Assembly: GCA_018114805.1 (NCBI GenBank)
Contig: CP073042.1
Location: forward strand, 2,170,001-2,234,000
Reading direction: 5' to 3'
DNA length: 64,000 nt
Source of the DNA: Candidatus Streptomyces philanthi
GTDB lineage: Bacteria; Actinomycetota; Actinomycetes; Streptomycetales; Streptomycetaceae
The translations under genes and the position numbers were made by a program. Of this stretch, positions 45,501 to 55,470 are shown piece after piece. Position 1 is the stretch's first letter, and the number at the start of each line of letters is the position of its first letter. Under the pieces are notes generated by a model, which did not search any database, was not told where the DNA came from, and worked only from the letters and a program-made list of their open reading frames with translations.

Positions 45501-46091
45501 CGGGAAGACGTCCAGGATGCCGCCGCGCACGGCGAACTCGCCGCGCTTCTGGACCAGTTCGACCCGGGCGTACGCGGCTGCCGCCAAGCCTTCCACCACC
45601 TCGCCCAGGTCGGCGCTCTGCCCGCCGCGCAGCGCCACGGGCTCCAGTTCGCCGAGCCCCTTGACCTGCGGCTGGAGCACAGCACGGATGGGCGCGACGA
45701 CCACGCTGACCGGGCCCGCGGTCGGGTCGTCGGCGCTCGGGTGGGTCAGCCGGCGCAGCACGGCGAGGCGGCGCCCGACGGTGTCCGAGCGCGGTGAGAG
45801 CCGCTCGTGCGGCAGCGTCTCCCACGACGGGTACCCCACCACGCCGTGCTCGTGCCCCTCGGGCATCAGCGAGCGCAGCGCGGCGGCCAGGTCCTCGGCC
45901 TCGCGCCCGGTGGCAGTCACGGCGAGCACCGGCCGGCCGGCCCCGCGCGCCAGCGCCGCCACGGCCAGGGGCCGGGCCGCCGGCGGTCCCACGAGGTCGA
46001 GGTGCGTGCGGTGACCGTCCATGGCCGCGCGCACCGCCTCGGCGAGCGCGGGGTCATGGACGACGGCATCGAGCAGACCGTGCAGGCTCAT
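42531..46091 (-). CDS. mfd: Transcription-repair coupling factor Mfd
   Basis: Mfd is the translocase that removes RNA polymerase stalled at DNA damage and recruits UvrA. 1,186 aa from ATG 46091, uninterrupted for 3.56 kb. N-terminal UvrB-like part ([40 protein letters not shown]), CarD-like RNAP-interaction domain ([20 protein letters not shown]), helicase motifs [18 protein letters not shown] (Walker A), [69 protein letters not shown], and the C-terminal TRCF domain ([20 protein letters not shown]). The stop lies inside a tandem repeat. Confidence 0.98.
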   Translation of the reverse strand: [1186 protein letters not shown]

Positions 46092-46341
46092 ATGTAGGGC
46101 TTCCCGTCCCGGGGCTGGACAACGCGAACGGCCCGGCACGGGCCTTGGCGGAGCCAAGGCCGGGGGCCCGCGGACGTTTCCGTGGCCCGGCGGCCGGGAT
46201 GTCTTCAGGGTACGCCGGGGGTGTGACAGCGCCACGCGAACCCGGGCGTCCCCCGGAATCCGGGGCCTCCGCCGCAGGGCGCGGGGCCTCTGCCGTAGGG
46301 CGGTGAGGCGCTGGGCCGTACGACGGTGGGGCGCTGGGGGA

Positions 46342-46815
46342 TCAGCGGGCGGCAGCGGTCCCGTCCCGCCAGGCGCGCTGCCGGCGGGCGAGGTACGCGA
46401 AGACTTCCTTGAAGGCGGCGTACGCGTCGGCGCCGACGGCTTCGGCGTGGCGCTGCTCGACGGCGGCGAGGATCGCGTCGGAGCGAGCCATCTGGTCGAG
46501 GCCGCGCGGGGTGGGGACGACCAGCTTGGCGCGCCGGTCGGCCGGGTCGGGGCGGCGTTCCACGTAGCCGAGTGCCTCCAGTTCGTCGATCACCTTGCCG
46601 ACGACCTGTTTGTGTTGACCACAGCGGCGGGCCAGCTCGGTGGCGCGGCTGCCTTCGGCGTCCAGGTACGCGAGCACCAGGCCGGTCTGCGGCCGAAGGC
46701 CCGGGTGGCCCTGGTCGGCGAGGGTGGCGAATAGCTCCTCCTGGACCGCGAAGAGCAGTTGGCCGGTGAGGACACCCAGATCCGGCTCCCGCAGTTTCCG
46801 TTCGCCGCGCCGCAT
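46342..46815 (-). CDS. MarR-family transcriptional regulator
   Basis: 157 aa from ATG 46815, chosen for GGAGGGCGCGC upstream; in-frame ATGs at 46854 and 46890 also exist but the latter lies within the presumed operator. Winged helix: QTGLVLAYLDAEGSRATELA, recognition helix CGQHKQVVGKVIDELEALGY, wing RRPDPADRRAKLVVPTPRGL. Divergent from a serine hydrolase gene, which it probably regulates through the 46866-46919 region. Confidence 0.85.
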   Translation of the reverse strand: MRRGERKLREPDLGVLTGQLLFAVQEELFATLADQGHPGLRPQTGLVLAYLDAEGSRATELARRCGQHKQVVGKVIDELEALGYVERRPDPADRRAKLVVPTPRGLDQMARSDAILAAVEQRHAEAVGADAYAAFKEVFAYLARRQRAWRDGTAAAR

Positions 46816-46865
46816 GCGCGCCCTCCGCCCGGTCGGTGATGGTGACCCGCCCATCGTAGCCAACT

Positions 46866-46919
46866 GGTCACCATGAAATACAGTCACCAATATTCACTAT
46901 ATACAGAGGTGGCTATAAC
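46866..46919. promoter_or_regulatory. Divergent promoter/operator region of the MarR-hydrolase pair
   Basis: A+T-rich island (AATATTCACTATATACAG) in a G+C-rich setting, with two direct GTCACCA elements 17 bp apart (46867 and 46883). A -10 candidate TATAGT lies on the minus strand at 46901-46896 and TATAAC on the plus strand at 46914-46919. The boxes are weak, but the region is too A+T-rich to be accidental. Confidence 0.5.
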
Positions 46920-46964
46920 GTCGGCGCCACCAGACAGGGAGACGACGGCGAAACGGGGTAGGAC

Positions 46965-48161
46965 ATGTCCGGCGGCGACAGCGTGCACGGGACGGTGGCG
47001 GCGGGTTTCGAGGGGGTACGCCGGGAGTTCGCCACGGTCGTGGCCGAGGAATCCGGCGAGCCGGGCACCCAGCTCGCGGTGTACCTGCGCGGACGCCAGG
47101 TGGTGGACCTGTGGGCTGGCGAGGGCGTGCGCGGTGACTCGCTGCTCGGCCTGTACTCCTCCGCCAAGGGCACGGCCCACCTGGTCGTGGCCCTGCTGGT
47201 CCAGGACGGCGTGCTGGACCTGGACCGCGAGGTCGCCTCCTACTGACCCGCGTTCGCCGCCGAGGGCAAGGCGGGAATCACCCTGCGCGACCTGCTCGCC
47301 CACCGGGCGGGCCTGATCGGCGTGGACGGCGGCTTCCGCACCGCGGAGCTGGCGGACGACCGGTTGATCGCCGAACGCCTCGCGGGGCAGCGGCCGTTCT
47401 GGCGCCCCGGCACGGCCTACGGCTACCACGCGTTCGTCATCGGCGCCCTCGCCGGCGAGGTGGTACGCCGCGCCACCGGCAACTCCCTCCAGGCCGCGCC
47501 ACCGGCAACTCCCTCCAGGAGGTGTACGAGGAACGCGTCAGGTCCCCGTACCAGCTCGACTTCCACCTGGGCCTGCCCGAGTCGCTGGAACCGCGGTACG
47601 TCAAGGTTCTCCCCGCGCCGGACGCGGACGGACCTCGGGCCGGGAGCCCGGACCCGCGCGGCCTCACCCCGATCGCCTTCAACCTCCACGCCGACCCGCC
47701 CACCGACCTGGTGGAGTTCGCCAGCACCCGCGCGGTGCGGGCGCTCGGTCCCGCCTCCTCCGGCGGGGTGGGCAACGCGCGCGGCCTGGCGCGGATGTAC
47801 GCGGCGGCGATCAGCGAGCTCGACGGCCGCGCCCCGCTGCTCCGGCCCGCCACCCTCGCCGAGTTCACCCGGGTGCACACCCGCGGCGTGTACCTGGTCA
47901 CCGGCGAACGCGACCACTTCACCCTCGGCTTCGAGGCCCAGGGCGTGCGCTTTCCTCGGCCCGGACGCGTTGGGGCACAGCGGCGCGGTGGGAGCCCAGT
48001 CCTTCGCCGATCCGACCAGCGGCGTCGCGTACTCCTACACCCGCCGCCGGTTCGCCGTCGGCGGTGGCGGCGGGGCGCGCGAGAACCACCGCCTCGCGGC
48101 GGCGGTGCTGGCGGCGGTCGGGGAGGTCGCCGGCCGGGTGGCCCAGGCGCTTCCGCTCTGA
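46965..48161 (+). pseudogene. Serine hydrolase of the class C beta-lactamase/EstB family, broken
   Basis: ATG 46965. These cytoplasmic enzymes are esterases or peptidases with a beta-lactamase fold. The catalytic SxxK is visible in LGLYSSAKGTAHLVVALLVQ; the YxN-like site is in FWRPGTAYGYHAFVIGALAG. The C-terminal half reads LPESLEPRYVKVLPAPDADG, GGVGNARGLARMYAAAISEL and LGPDALGHSGAVGAQSFADP. Damage: TGA 47244-47246 replaces the Trp of SYWPAFA, an exact 26-bp tandem duplication at 47467-47518 shifts the frame, and another shift lies near 47955. Without these the gene would encode about 390 aa, the usual length. Confidence 0.85.
47467..47518 (+). repeat. Exact 26-bp tandem duplication that breaks the hydrolase gene
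   Basis: Units 47467-47492 and 47493-47518 are identical (GCCGCGCCACCGGCAACTCC followed by CTCCAG). Removing one copy restores the frame across RRATGNSLQEVYEERV. Confidence 0.95.
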
Positions 48162-48312
48162 CCACCGGGCGCCGCGCTCGCGCGGGTGCTCGCGGATCGC
48201 GCGCGAGGAACACGCCGTGTCGCCTCAGGACGGCGTCCGGCCTGGCTCACAGCGGCCAACGGCCGCCGGGCCACGGCGAGCCGGCCGGCTCGGACGGAGA
48301 CCGGACGCGCGC

Positions 48313-49284
48313 TCAGGCCGGCCGGGTGCCGTCCGCCCCCGGCTCCGTGCCTGCGTCGAAACTCGCGAAGTACGCCGCCGCCCAGTCCTCGCCCCCGTGC
48401 CCCTGCCGCTCCGCGCGGCGCAGCCGCTCCGCCGCGGCGGCGGCCAGGTCCAGGCGCACGCCGGAGCGCTCGGCGGCCTCCGCGATGAGAGCCGCGTCCT
48501 TGCGGGCCGAGGAGACGGTGAAGCTCGGCGGGTAGTCGCCGGCCAGGATGAGTTCGGACTTCGTCCGCAGGTAACCGGAGTCCAGCGGGCCGCCGGCGAC
48601 GGCGTCCAGGAAGGCGCGCGGGTCCACGCCGAGGCCCTTGGCAAGGGCCAGCGCTTCACCGGTGCCGTTGACGAGGGTGAGCACCCAGTTGTTGACGACG
48701 AGCTTGAGCGCGCTGGCCGCACCCGTGCCGCCGTCCTCGCCGACCCACAGGGTACGCTAGCCGATCGCCGAGAAGACGCGTTCGGCCCGGTCGCGCACGG
48801 CGACCGGGCCCGCCGCGAAGACGGTCAACGTGCCCTGTTCGGCCGGGAGTCTGGTGCCCAGTACGGGGGCGTCCACGAATCCGAGCCCGTACCGCGCGGC
48901 GAACTCCGCCAGCAGGCCGATCGCGCCCACCCCCACCGTGCTCGACTGGAGCCACAGCGTCCCGGCGCGCAGCGCGGGCGCGGCCTCGCGCAGCGCGTCG
49001 AGCGCGGCGGGCCCGTCGTGCACCATCGTGAGCACCACGTCCACCCCGTCCACCGCGTCGGCCGGCGTGTCCGCGACCCGCGCCCCCACCTCCGCCAGCG
49101 GCTCGGCCTTGGCCCGGGTGCGGTTCCACACCCGCACGTCGAACCCTCCCGCCCCGGCGAGGTTACGGGCCATCGGCCCACCCATGATCCCGGTGCCGAG
49201 CACCGCTACGGAGGTCGCGCCGACCCCGCCCTCGCCCGCCCTGTCCGTGCCCGTGTCCGTGTCCGCCACGCTCCTGTCAGCCAT
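48313..49284 (-). pseudogene. NAD(P)-dependent oxidoreductase of the 3-hydroxyisobutyrate dehydrogenase family
   Basis: ATG 49284. Rossmann fingerprint TSVAVLGTGIMGGPMARNLA, the DVVLTMVHDGPAALDALREA segment and the catalytic GLGFVDAPVLGTRLPAEQGT. A TAG at 48759-48757 interrupts the protein at SAIGxRTLWVGEDGG, and the same frame continues with ALKLVVNNWVLTLVNGTGEA and LRTKSELILAGDYPPSF to a stop at 48313. Full length about 323 aa. The substrate (3-hydroxyisobutyrate, tartronate semialdehyde, or an imine as in imine reductases) is not evident. The upstream ABC permease frame reads straight into it. Confidence 0.8.
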
Positions 49285-49759
49285 GGGGGAACGGTAGGAC
49301 GTGGAGGGCGTTCGAAGGCAAGCGGCACGCGCGGCGGATGGGCCGGTCGGCGGGTTGGTGGGTTGGCGGATTGGCGGGTCGGGGGGCCAGCGCACCCCGG
49401 GCGCGTCCCGGTGACGAAAGAGCCGGCTGGCTCGCCTCGCCCACCGAACCCACCCGGCGACCGCCTCGACGACCCGTCGCCGTACTGGCGTGCCAGCGTA
49501 CCGATGCCGGCCCGGCGTGCCGGGCCGGGCGGCGCCCCCACCGCCGTACCGCGAACGCCCGCGGGCATCCGCGGCCCGCCCGTCGCGCAGGAACCCGCCC
49601 GACAGGCGAGCCCCAGCGCGGGCGCGCCCGTGCCCCGGACCGCGTGCTCCCCCAAGAGCGTGCGGGCCGGGGCGCGGACGACGTCGCGGCGGCCGGGCCG
49701 GGGAGGGCCCCGGGCCGGCCGCGGCGACGAGGGACCATCCCCATGGCACCCGCCGTCCG
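49285..49759. other. Spacer between the permease and the dehydrogenase, open in the permease frame
   Basis: About 475 bp that would normally be intergenic but contains no stop in the frame of the permease gene, so translation could run on into the dehydrogenase. The putative residues are Pro/Arg/Ala junk without family resemblance. Confidence 0.5.
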
Positions 49760-52227
49760 TCGGCCGCCCGGCCGGCGCGGAAGGCGGGGACCAGGGCCGC
49801 GAGGAGGCCGACCACCGCCGCTCCGACGAAGACCGCGCCGATCATGGGCCACGGGATCTCCAGGGTCTTCAGGCCCTCAAGTGCCAGCAGCTTGTGGGCC
49901 GTCACTCCCCAGGCCATGCCCAGGCCGAGGCCGAGCAGGGCGCCGAAGAGGGCGATGACGACCGACAGAGCCAGGGTGTTCACGACGCCCAGGATGGCAA
50001 CGATGATCGCGAGGCCGAGGAGTCCGTAGGCCAGGTTGAGCATCTGCCCGATCTGGTCCTCCAGGAGCTTCTTGTAGTCGGCCTGGTCGCGCACCGTCAC
50101 GTCCGGGTAGATCGTGAGCTCGGCCTTGAGCGACTTGTACGCCTCGCGGTCCTGACCCTCCTTGGCGGCGGCGAACATCATCAGGTTCTGCGGCATCTGG
50201 TCGAGCTTGATGTACTCCTCGGCCGTGTTGACGCCGAGGTAGATCGCGCCCTTGTTGAACGCCGTGTCCTCCGAGGTGATGACGCGGACCGTCAGCCTGG
50301 CAGTGCCGCCCTCCTTGAAGTGCACGCTGAGCACGTCGCCCAGGGCGACCTTGTGGTCCTTGGCGAAGCACTCCGGGACGCCGATGGCGTTCCTGCCGAA
50401 CGCGTCGACCAGCTTCCCCTCGATCACCGGGGAGCGCAGGTCCTTGGCGTAGCTGGCGCTGGCCACGTCCAGGTCGTCCTTGACCTTCTTGCCGTCCGGC
50501 GTAGTGATGGTGGCGCTCTCGAGGAGCTTGTAGTCGCTGACGTGCTCCAGGTGCTTGGCCCGCTTGACGGCCTGCTCCACCTGCGGCTTGATCACGCCGT
50601 TGTCGGGCTCGATGATGAAGTCCGCGCCAACCGACTTGTCCAGTTCGTCGCTGGCCGAAGCGACCATCGACGAGCCGACCACCGACAGGCAGGCGACCAT
50701 CGCGAGGCCGATCATCAGGGCGGCGCCCGTGGCGCCGGTGCGGCGCGGGTTGCGCAGCGCGTTGCGCTCGGCCATCCGGCCGACCGAGCCGAACATCCGC
50801 AGCAGGACGGCGCTCAGCACCCGGACCACCACGCCGGCCAGCAGCGGGCCGATCACGATGAAGCCGATCAGGGTCAGGAGCACGCCCAGGCCGAGGAACA
50901 TCGAGCCGTCGGCCGCCTTGTCGGCGTTGGCGGCCATGGCCAGGCCCGCGGCGCCGGCGCCGGTCAGCAGCAGGCCGAGCACGGCCCGGACGCGGCCCGC
51001 ACGGCTGTCGGCCGGCGTCCCGGCGTCGCGCAGCGCGGCCATCGGGGAGATCTTGCCTGCCCGCCGGGCTGGTATGTACGCGGCGACGACGGTGGTCAGG
51101 ACGCCTATGACCAGGCCGACGACGGGCGTGGCCGTCTTGACCGTCAGCTCCGAGGTGTCCAGGTTCATGCCCATGGTGCCCATGAGCTTCATCAGGCCGA
51201 CCGCGAGGCCGATGCCGCCGGCCACGCCGAGGACGGAGCCGACGACGCCGAGCAGCAGCGCCTCGAACAGCACCGAGCGGTTGATCTGGCGCCGGCTGGA
51301 GCCGATGGCCCGCATCAGGCCGATCTCGCGGGTGCGCTGGGCGACCAGCATCGAGAAGGTATTGACGATCAGGAAGATGCCGACCAGGACGGCGATTCCG
51401 GCGAAGCCGAGCATCGCGTACTTCATGACGTCCAGGAAGAAGCCCAGCTCGTCCTTGTTCTCCTCCTTCGTCTCGGCCTTGGTCTTGACCTTGAGGTCGT
51501 GGTCCGGGCCGAGCGAGGCGAGGACGCTCTGCTTGAGTTCCTCGTTGCTCACGCCGGGCGCGGCGGTCAGCGCGATGGAGGTGTACTTGCCGGTGGCGCC
51601 GAGCAGCCGGCGCTGGGCGGTCTCGTCGTCCAGGTAGAAGATGGACGAGCCGGGGTTGGTCACCTGGAAGGTGGCGATGCCGGTGATGGTGAAGGTGGCG
51701 TCGCCGGGCACGGCGATGATGCGCACCTTGTCGCCGATCTCCAGGTTCTTCTTGTCGGCGGTGTCGGCGTCCACCATGATCTCGGTCGGGCCGCGCGGCT
51801 CGTGGCCCGAGGTGATCTCGACGGACGAGAGTTCGGCGCTGTCCCAGTTGGTGGCGACCGACGGGGCGCCCTCGGCCAGGCCGATCTTCTTGTTGTCGGA
51901 GTCCACGGCCGTGATGGAGGTGGAGACCGTGTCGCCGACGGCGGACTTGACGCCCTTGACCTTCTCCAGCTCCGCGACCTTCGACGCGGGAATGGTCGGC
52001 ACCTTGCGGGAGCGCTGTACGTCGTCGCAGCTCGCGGCGTTCTTGGGGCTGACGCTGACGTCGGGCGCTGTGGCCGAGAAGATCTTGTCGAAGGTGGAGT
52101 TCATGGTGTCGGTGAAGACGAGCGTGCCGCACACGAACGCCACCGACAGCAGGACGGCGACGGCCGAGAGCGCCATCCGCCCCTTGTGCGCGAAGAAGTT
52201 GCGCAACGAGGTCTTGAACACGGTCAC
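49760..52227 (-). CDS. MacB/FtsX-type ABC transporter permease with an internal deletion
   Basis: GTG 52227 overlaps the ATPase stop. The protein has two copies of the FtsX core: an N-terminal membrane helix (MALSAVAVLLSVAFVCGTLV), a large extracytoplasmic domain, then MLGFAGIAVLVGIFLIVNTF and SMLVAQRTREIGLMRAIGSS, a second soluble domain (SVGADFIIEPDNGVIKPQVE) and final helices (IVAILGVVNTLALSVVIALF). In the second copy the expected ERTREIGLxRAIG motif and following loop, about 30 residues, are missing: SVV runs directly into IALFGALLGLGLGMAW near 49960, as if deleted between two Ser-Val-Val codons. The C-terminus VPAFRAGR lacks its normal stop, and the frame continues for 330 codons. It exports an unknown substrate with the adjacent ATPase. 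Confidence 0.8.
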
Positions 52228-53013
52228 GACACATGCCCCCGCGCGTCGAAGTGCTTCATGCGCTCAAGGACCAACTCGGCGATCGGCTGGTACATCTCGT
52301 CGACGATGCGGCCGTCGGCCAGGTACAGCACCCGGTTCGCGTACGAGGCGGCCACCGGGTCGTGGGTGACCATCACGATGGTCTGGCCCAGCTCGTCAAC
52401 GGACCTGCGCAGGAAGCCCAGGACCTCGGCGCCGGCCCGCGAGTCGAGGTTGCCGGTCGGCTCGTCGCCGAAGGTGATCTCCGGTCGGGCGGCCAGGGCG
52501 CGGGCGACGGCGACGCGCTGCTGCTGGCCACCGGAGAGCTGGTTCGGCCGGTGCTTGAGCCGCCCGGCCAGGCCCACCGTCTCCACAACGCGGTCCAGCC
52601 AGGCCCGGTCGGGCTTGCGGCCCGCGATGTCCATCGGCAGTGTGATGTTCTCGATGGCGTTCAGCATGGGCAGTAGGTTGAACGCCTGGAAGATGAACCC
52701 GATCCGGTCCCGGCGCAGTTGGGTGAGCTTCTTGTCCTTGAGCCCGGTGATCTCGGTCTCGTTGACGTAGATGTGGCCCGAGGTCACGGTGTCCAGGCCG
52801 GCGAGGCAGTGCATCAGCGTCGACTTGCCGGAGCCGGACGGGCCCATGATCGCGGTGAACTGGCCCCGGGCGATGTCCACGTCCACGTGGTCCAGGGCCA
52901 GCACCCGGGTCTCGCCCGAGCCGTACGCCTTGACCACCTGGCGTGCTCGCGCGGCAACGGCCGTATGCCCTCCGCTGCCCCCCGGTCCTGGGAATCGATA
53001 CAGCCGTCGTCAC
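52224..53013 (-). CDS. ABC transporter ATP-binding protein (MacB/LolD-like)
   Basis: Energises the adjacent permease. Walker A MGPSGSGKSTLMHCLAGLD, Q-loop GFIFQAFNLLPMLNAIENI, signature QLSGGQQQRVAVARALAARP, Walker B ITFGDEPTGNLDS (Gly instead of the usual Ala before DEPT) and H-loop TIVMVTHDPVAASYANRVLY. The native start is probably GTG 53013 after GAGGAGAAGTACC (VTTAVSIPRTGG), but a one-base shift in a run of G near 52985 separates it from the core. An internal GTG at 52937 (VVKAYGSGETRV) would still give a nearly complete ATPase. Overlaps the permease by four bases. Confidence 0.88.
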
Positions 53014-53487
53014 GGTACTTCTCCTCGGTAGGTGTGTTCGGCGCGGTCCTTGCCGCGTACACAAGACTGCTCGCACGGGAGCGGGCTCGCGATGGTGCTC
53101 AGCGCCGTATTCGCCCTGGGGCTAACCCCACCCCCACGGTCGTGCGGCGCGCACCAAGGCTAGGAAGAACACCCCTCTGACCTCGTCATCCGTCGGTACC
53201 AACCCGGGGTAGGGGGAAGGCCGTCGGCTCCCCTAGGGGGTCGGCCGCCAGGGGTGCCCGGGTCTCAGGGTGCGGGGCCCGGCGGGGCGCCCGAGTTGGG
53301 CCGCGGAGCGCCTCGCTCGACCCCCACCGAGCAGTGCCGGAGCGGACGGTACGGGGCGGGGCGGGGTAGCCGTACGGGAGACCCGGAGTGCGGAGTGGGG
53401 TGGTCGGGGTCGCCGGGGCGTTGACCAGTACCGCGAGATCACGGCCCGTGGAAAGGTGGTGTCTACAACGAGCGAGGGAGACGCACG
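53014..53487. other. Divergent intergenic region
   Basis: 475 bp between the ABC operon and the MFS gene. It contains the C/G-rich CCCCTAGGGG at about 53233 and CGAGCGAGGGAGACGCAC before the MFS start. No gene or clear promoter was identified. Confidence 0.4.
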
Positions 53488-55399
53488 GTGGGCGGCACCG
53501 CACGGCACACGGACCAGGGCCCCACACCACAGGCCGCGGGCCCCCGGGGGGCCGAGCGGCACGGGCCCGTCGTCGCCGCGCTGATGCTCGCGATGGCGCT
53601 CGCCGCGCTGGACTCCACGATCATCTCCACGGCCGTGCCGCAGATCGTCGGCGACCTCGGCGGCTTCTCCGTCTTCTCCTGCGCTCTTCTCGGGCTACCT
53701 GCTCGCGGTGACCGTGTCGCTGCCGGTGTACGGCAAGTTGTCGGACACCTTCGGCCGCAAGCCGGTGCTGCTGGTGGGCATCGCGCTGTTCCTGGTCGGC
53801 TCGCTGCTGTGCGCCACCGCGTGGAACATGGCCAGCCTCATCGCGTTCTGCGTCGTGCAGGGCCTGGGCGGCGGCGCACTCCAGGGCACGGTGCAGACGA
53901 TCGCCGCCGACCTGTACCCGCATCGGGAGCGCGCGAAGATCCAGGCCAAGCTCTCCACCGTGTGGGCCACGTCGTCGGTGGCCGGCCCGGCACTCGGCGG
54001 GCTCATCGCCACGTACGCGGACTGGCGTTGGATCTTCATGGTCAACCTGCCGGTCGGCGCCGTCGCACTCCTCCTCGTCGTGCGCCACCTGCACGAGCCG
54101 GCGCGCGCCCCGTAGGCGAGCACGGAGCGTACGCGAGACGGGCGGACGGGCGACGGGTGGACGAGGAGACGCGGAACGGGCGGACACCGTACCGGAGACG
54201 GGCGCGCGCGGCCACGGGTGGACTGGGCCGGCGCGCTCGGCATTTTCTGCTCCGACAGCCTGTTGCTGACCGCGCTCGTGCAGGGCGGCGTGGCCTGGCC
54301 GTGGCTCTCGACGCCCTCGCTGTGCCTACTCGCGGCGAGCGCGGCCTGCGCCGCCGGCACCGTGCTTATCGAACGACGGGCGGCGGAGCCGATCATTCCG
54401 GGCTGGGTGTAGCGCCGCCGTACGATCGCCGCCGTCAACCTCTCGCTGGGCGGCCTCGGCATGTTAATGATCGCCCCGACCGTGTTCCTGCCCACGTACG
54501 CGCAGTCGGTCCTCGGCCTGTCCCCCACCGCCGCCGGGTTCGTACTGTCCGCCATGACGTTGAGCTGGCCCGTGTCCGCCGCCCTGAGCAACCGAGTCTA
54601 CCTGCGCATCGGCTTCCGGCAGAGCGCCATCGTCGGCATGAGCCTGGCCGCGCTGATCCTGTTCGCGTTCCCGCTGCTGCCCTACCCGGGCGCGGCCTGG
54701 CAGCCCGCGCTGATCATGCTGCTGCTCGGCGGGGCGCTCGGCCTCTTCCAACTCCCGCTCATCGTCGGGGTGCAGTCGTCCGTCGGCTGGGCGGAGCGCG
54801 GCACGGCGACCGGGTCCATACTCTTCTGCCGCCAGGTGGGACAGAGCGTGGGGGCGGCACTGTTCGGCGCCGCCGCCAACGCCACCGTGGCCGCCCGGCT
54901 CGCGGACGCGCCCGACTCGCTCGGCGGCGACCTCCCGGACGACCTGGACTCGGTGTCCCGCGCCCTGGAACACCCCGGCGAACTGTCCGCCGAGGCCGCC
55001 GACTACCTGCGCCGCACCGTGGACGACTCCGTCGACCACGTCTACCTCGGCGCCGCCCTAGCCGCCGTCCTCACCGTCCTCGCGCTGCTCCTGCTCGCCC
55101 CGCGCGTCTTCCCGACTCACGTGGACGACCCGACCACCCCCGCGACCGACTCCCCTGCACCCTCCGGCACACCAGCCGCCACCGCCACATCGGCCGCATC
55201 TGACGTGCCAGCCGCTTCCGCCACATCGGCCGCATCCGAGGCGCCGGCCACGTCCGAGGCGCCGGCCGCCCTCAACACATCGGTCGCCCTTGACGCGCCG
55301 GACGGCCCCGAGCCTCCGGCGGACGGGCCGACCGGCGGGCCGACGGGCGAGCCCACGAGCGGGTCGGCCAGTGGCGGCCCGCGCGGCGACGCGCGGTAG
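53488..55399 (+). pseudogene. EmrB/QacA-type MFS drug exporter, broken
   Basis: GTG 53488. Proton-driven drug exporter of 14 helices. Helix 1 (VVAALMLAMALAALDSTIIS) carries motif D1 (LDSTIISTAVPQIVGDL), followed, after a shift near 53692, by LPVYGKLSDTFGRKPVLLVG (motif A) and VQGLGGGALQGTVQTIAADL (motif C region). TAG 54113-54115 and about 100 bp of repetitive G-rich sequence interrupt it between RHLHEPARAP and VDWAGALGIF. A second TAG (54410-54412) lies in PGWVxRRRTIAAVNLS. The remaining helices are clear (IAPTVFLPTYAQSVLGLSPT, TGSILFCRQVGQSVGAALFG). A long Ala/Pro/Thr/Ser tail (about 90 residues) is unusual. Confidence 0.8.
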
Positions 55400-55470
55400 C
55401 GGGGCGGCGCGCGCAAGGGCGCGGAGCGGTCGCGCGGGAGACGGTCGCGCGCGGGGCGCCCGGAGCGCGG

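Noticed and set aside
22025..47246. UGA decoded as tryptophan
   Set aside because: TGA is also used as the normal stop of intact genes in this window (for example greA and the DUF4307 gene), so a reassigned codon is not tenable; decay or error is simpler.
48313..52227. A genuine ABC permease-dehydrogenase fusion enzyme
   Set aside because: The 160-residue junction is non-coding in character, the dehydrogenase has its own start and ribosome region, and the permease has lost its normal C-terminus.
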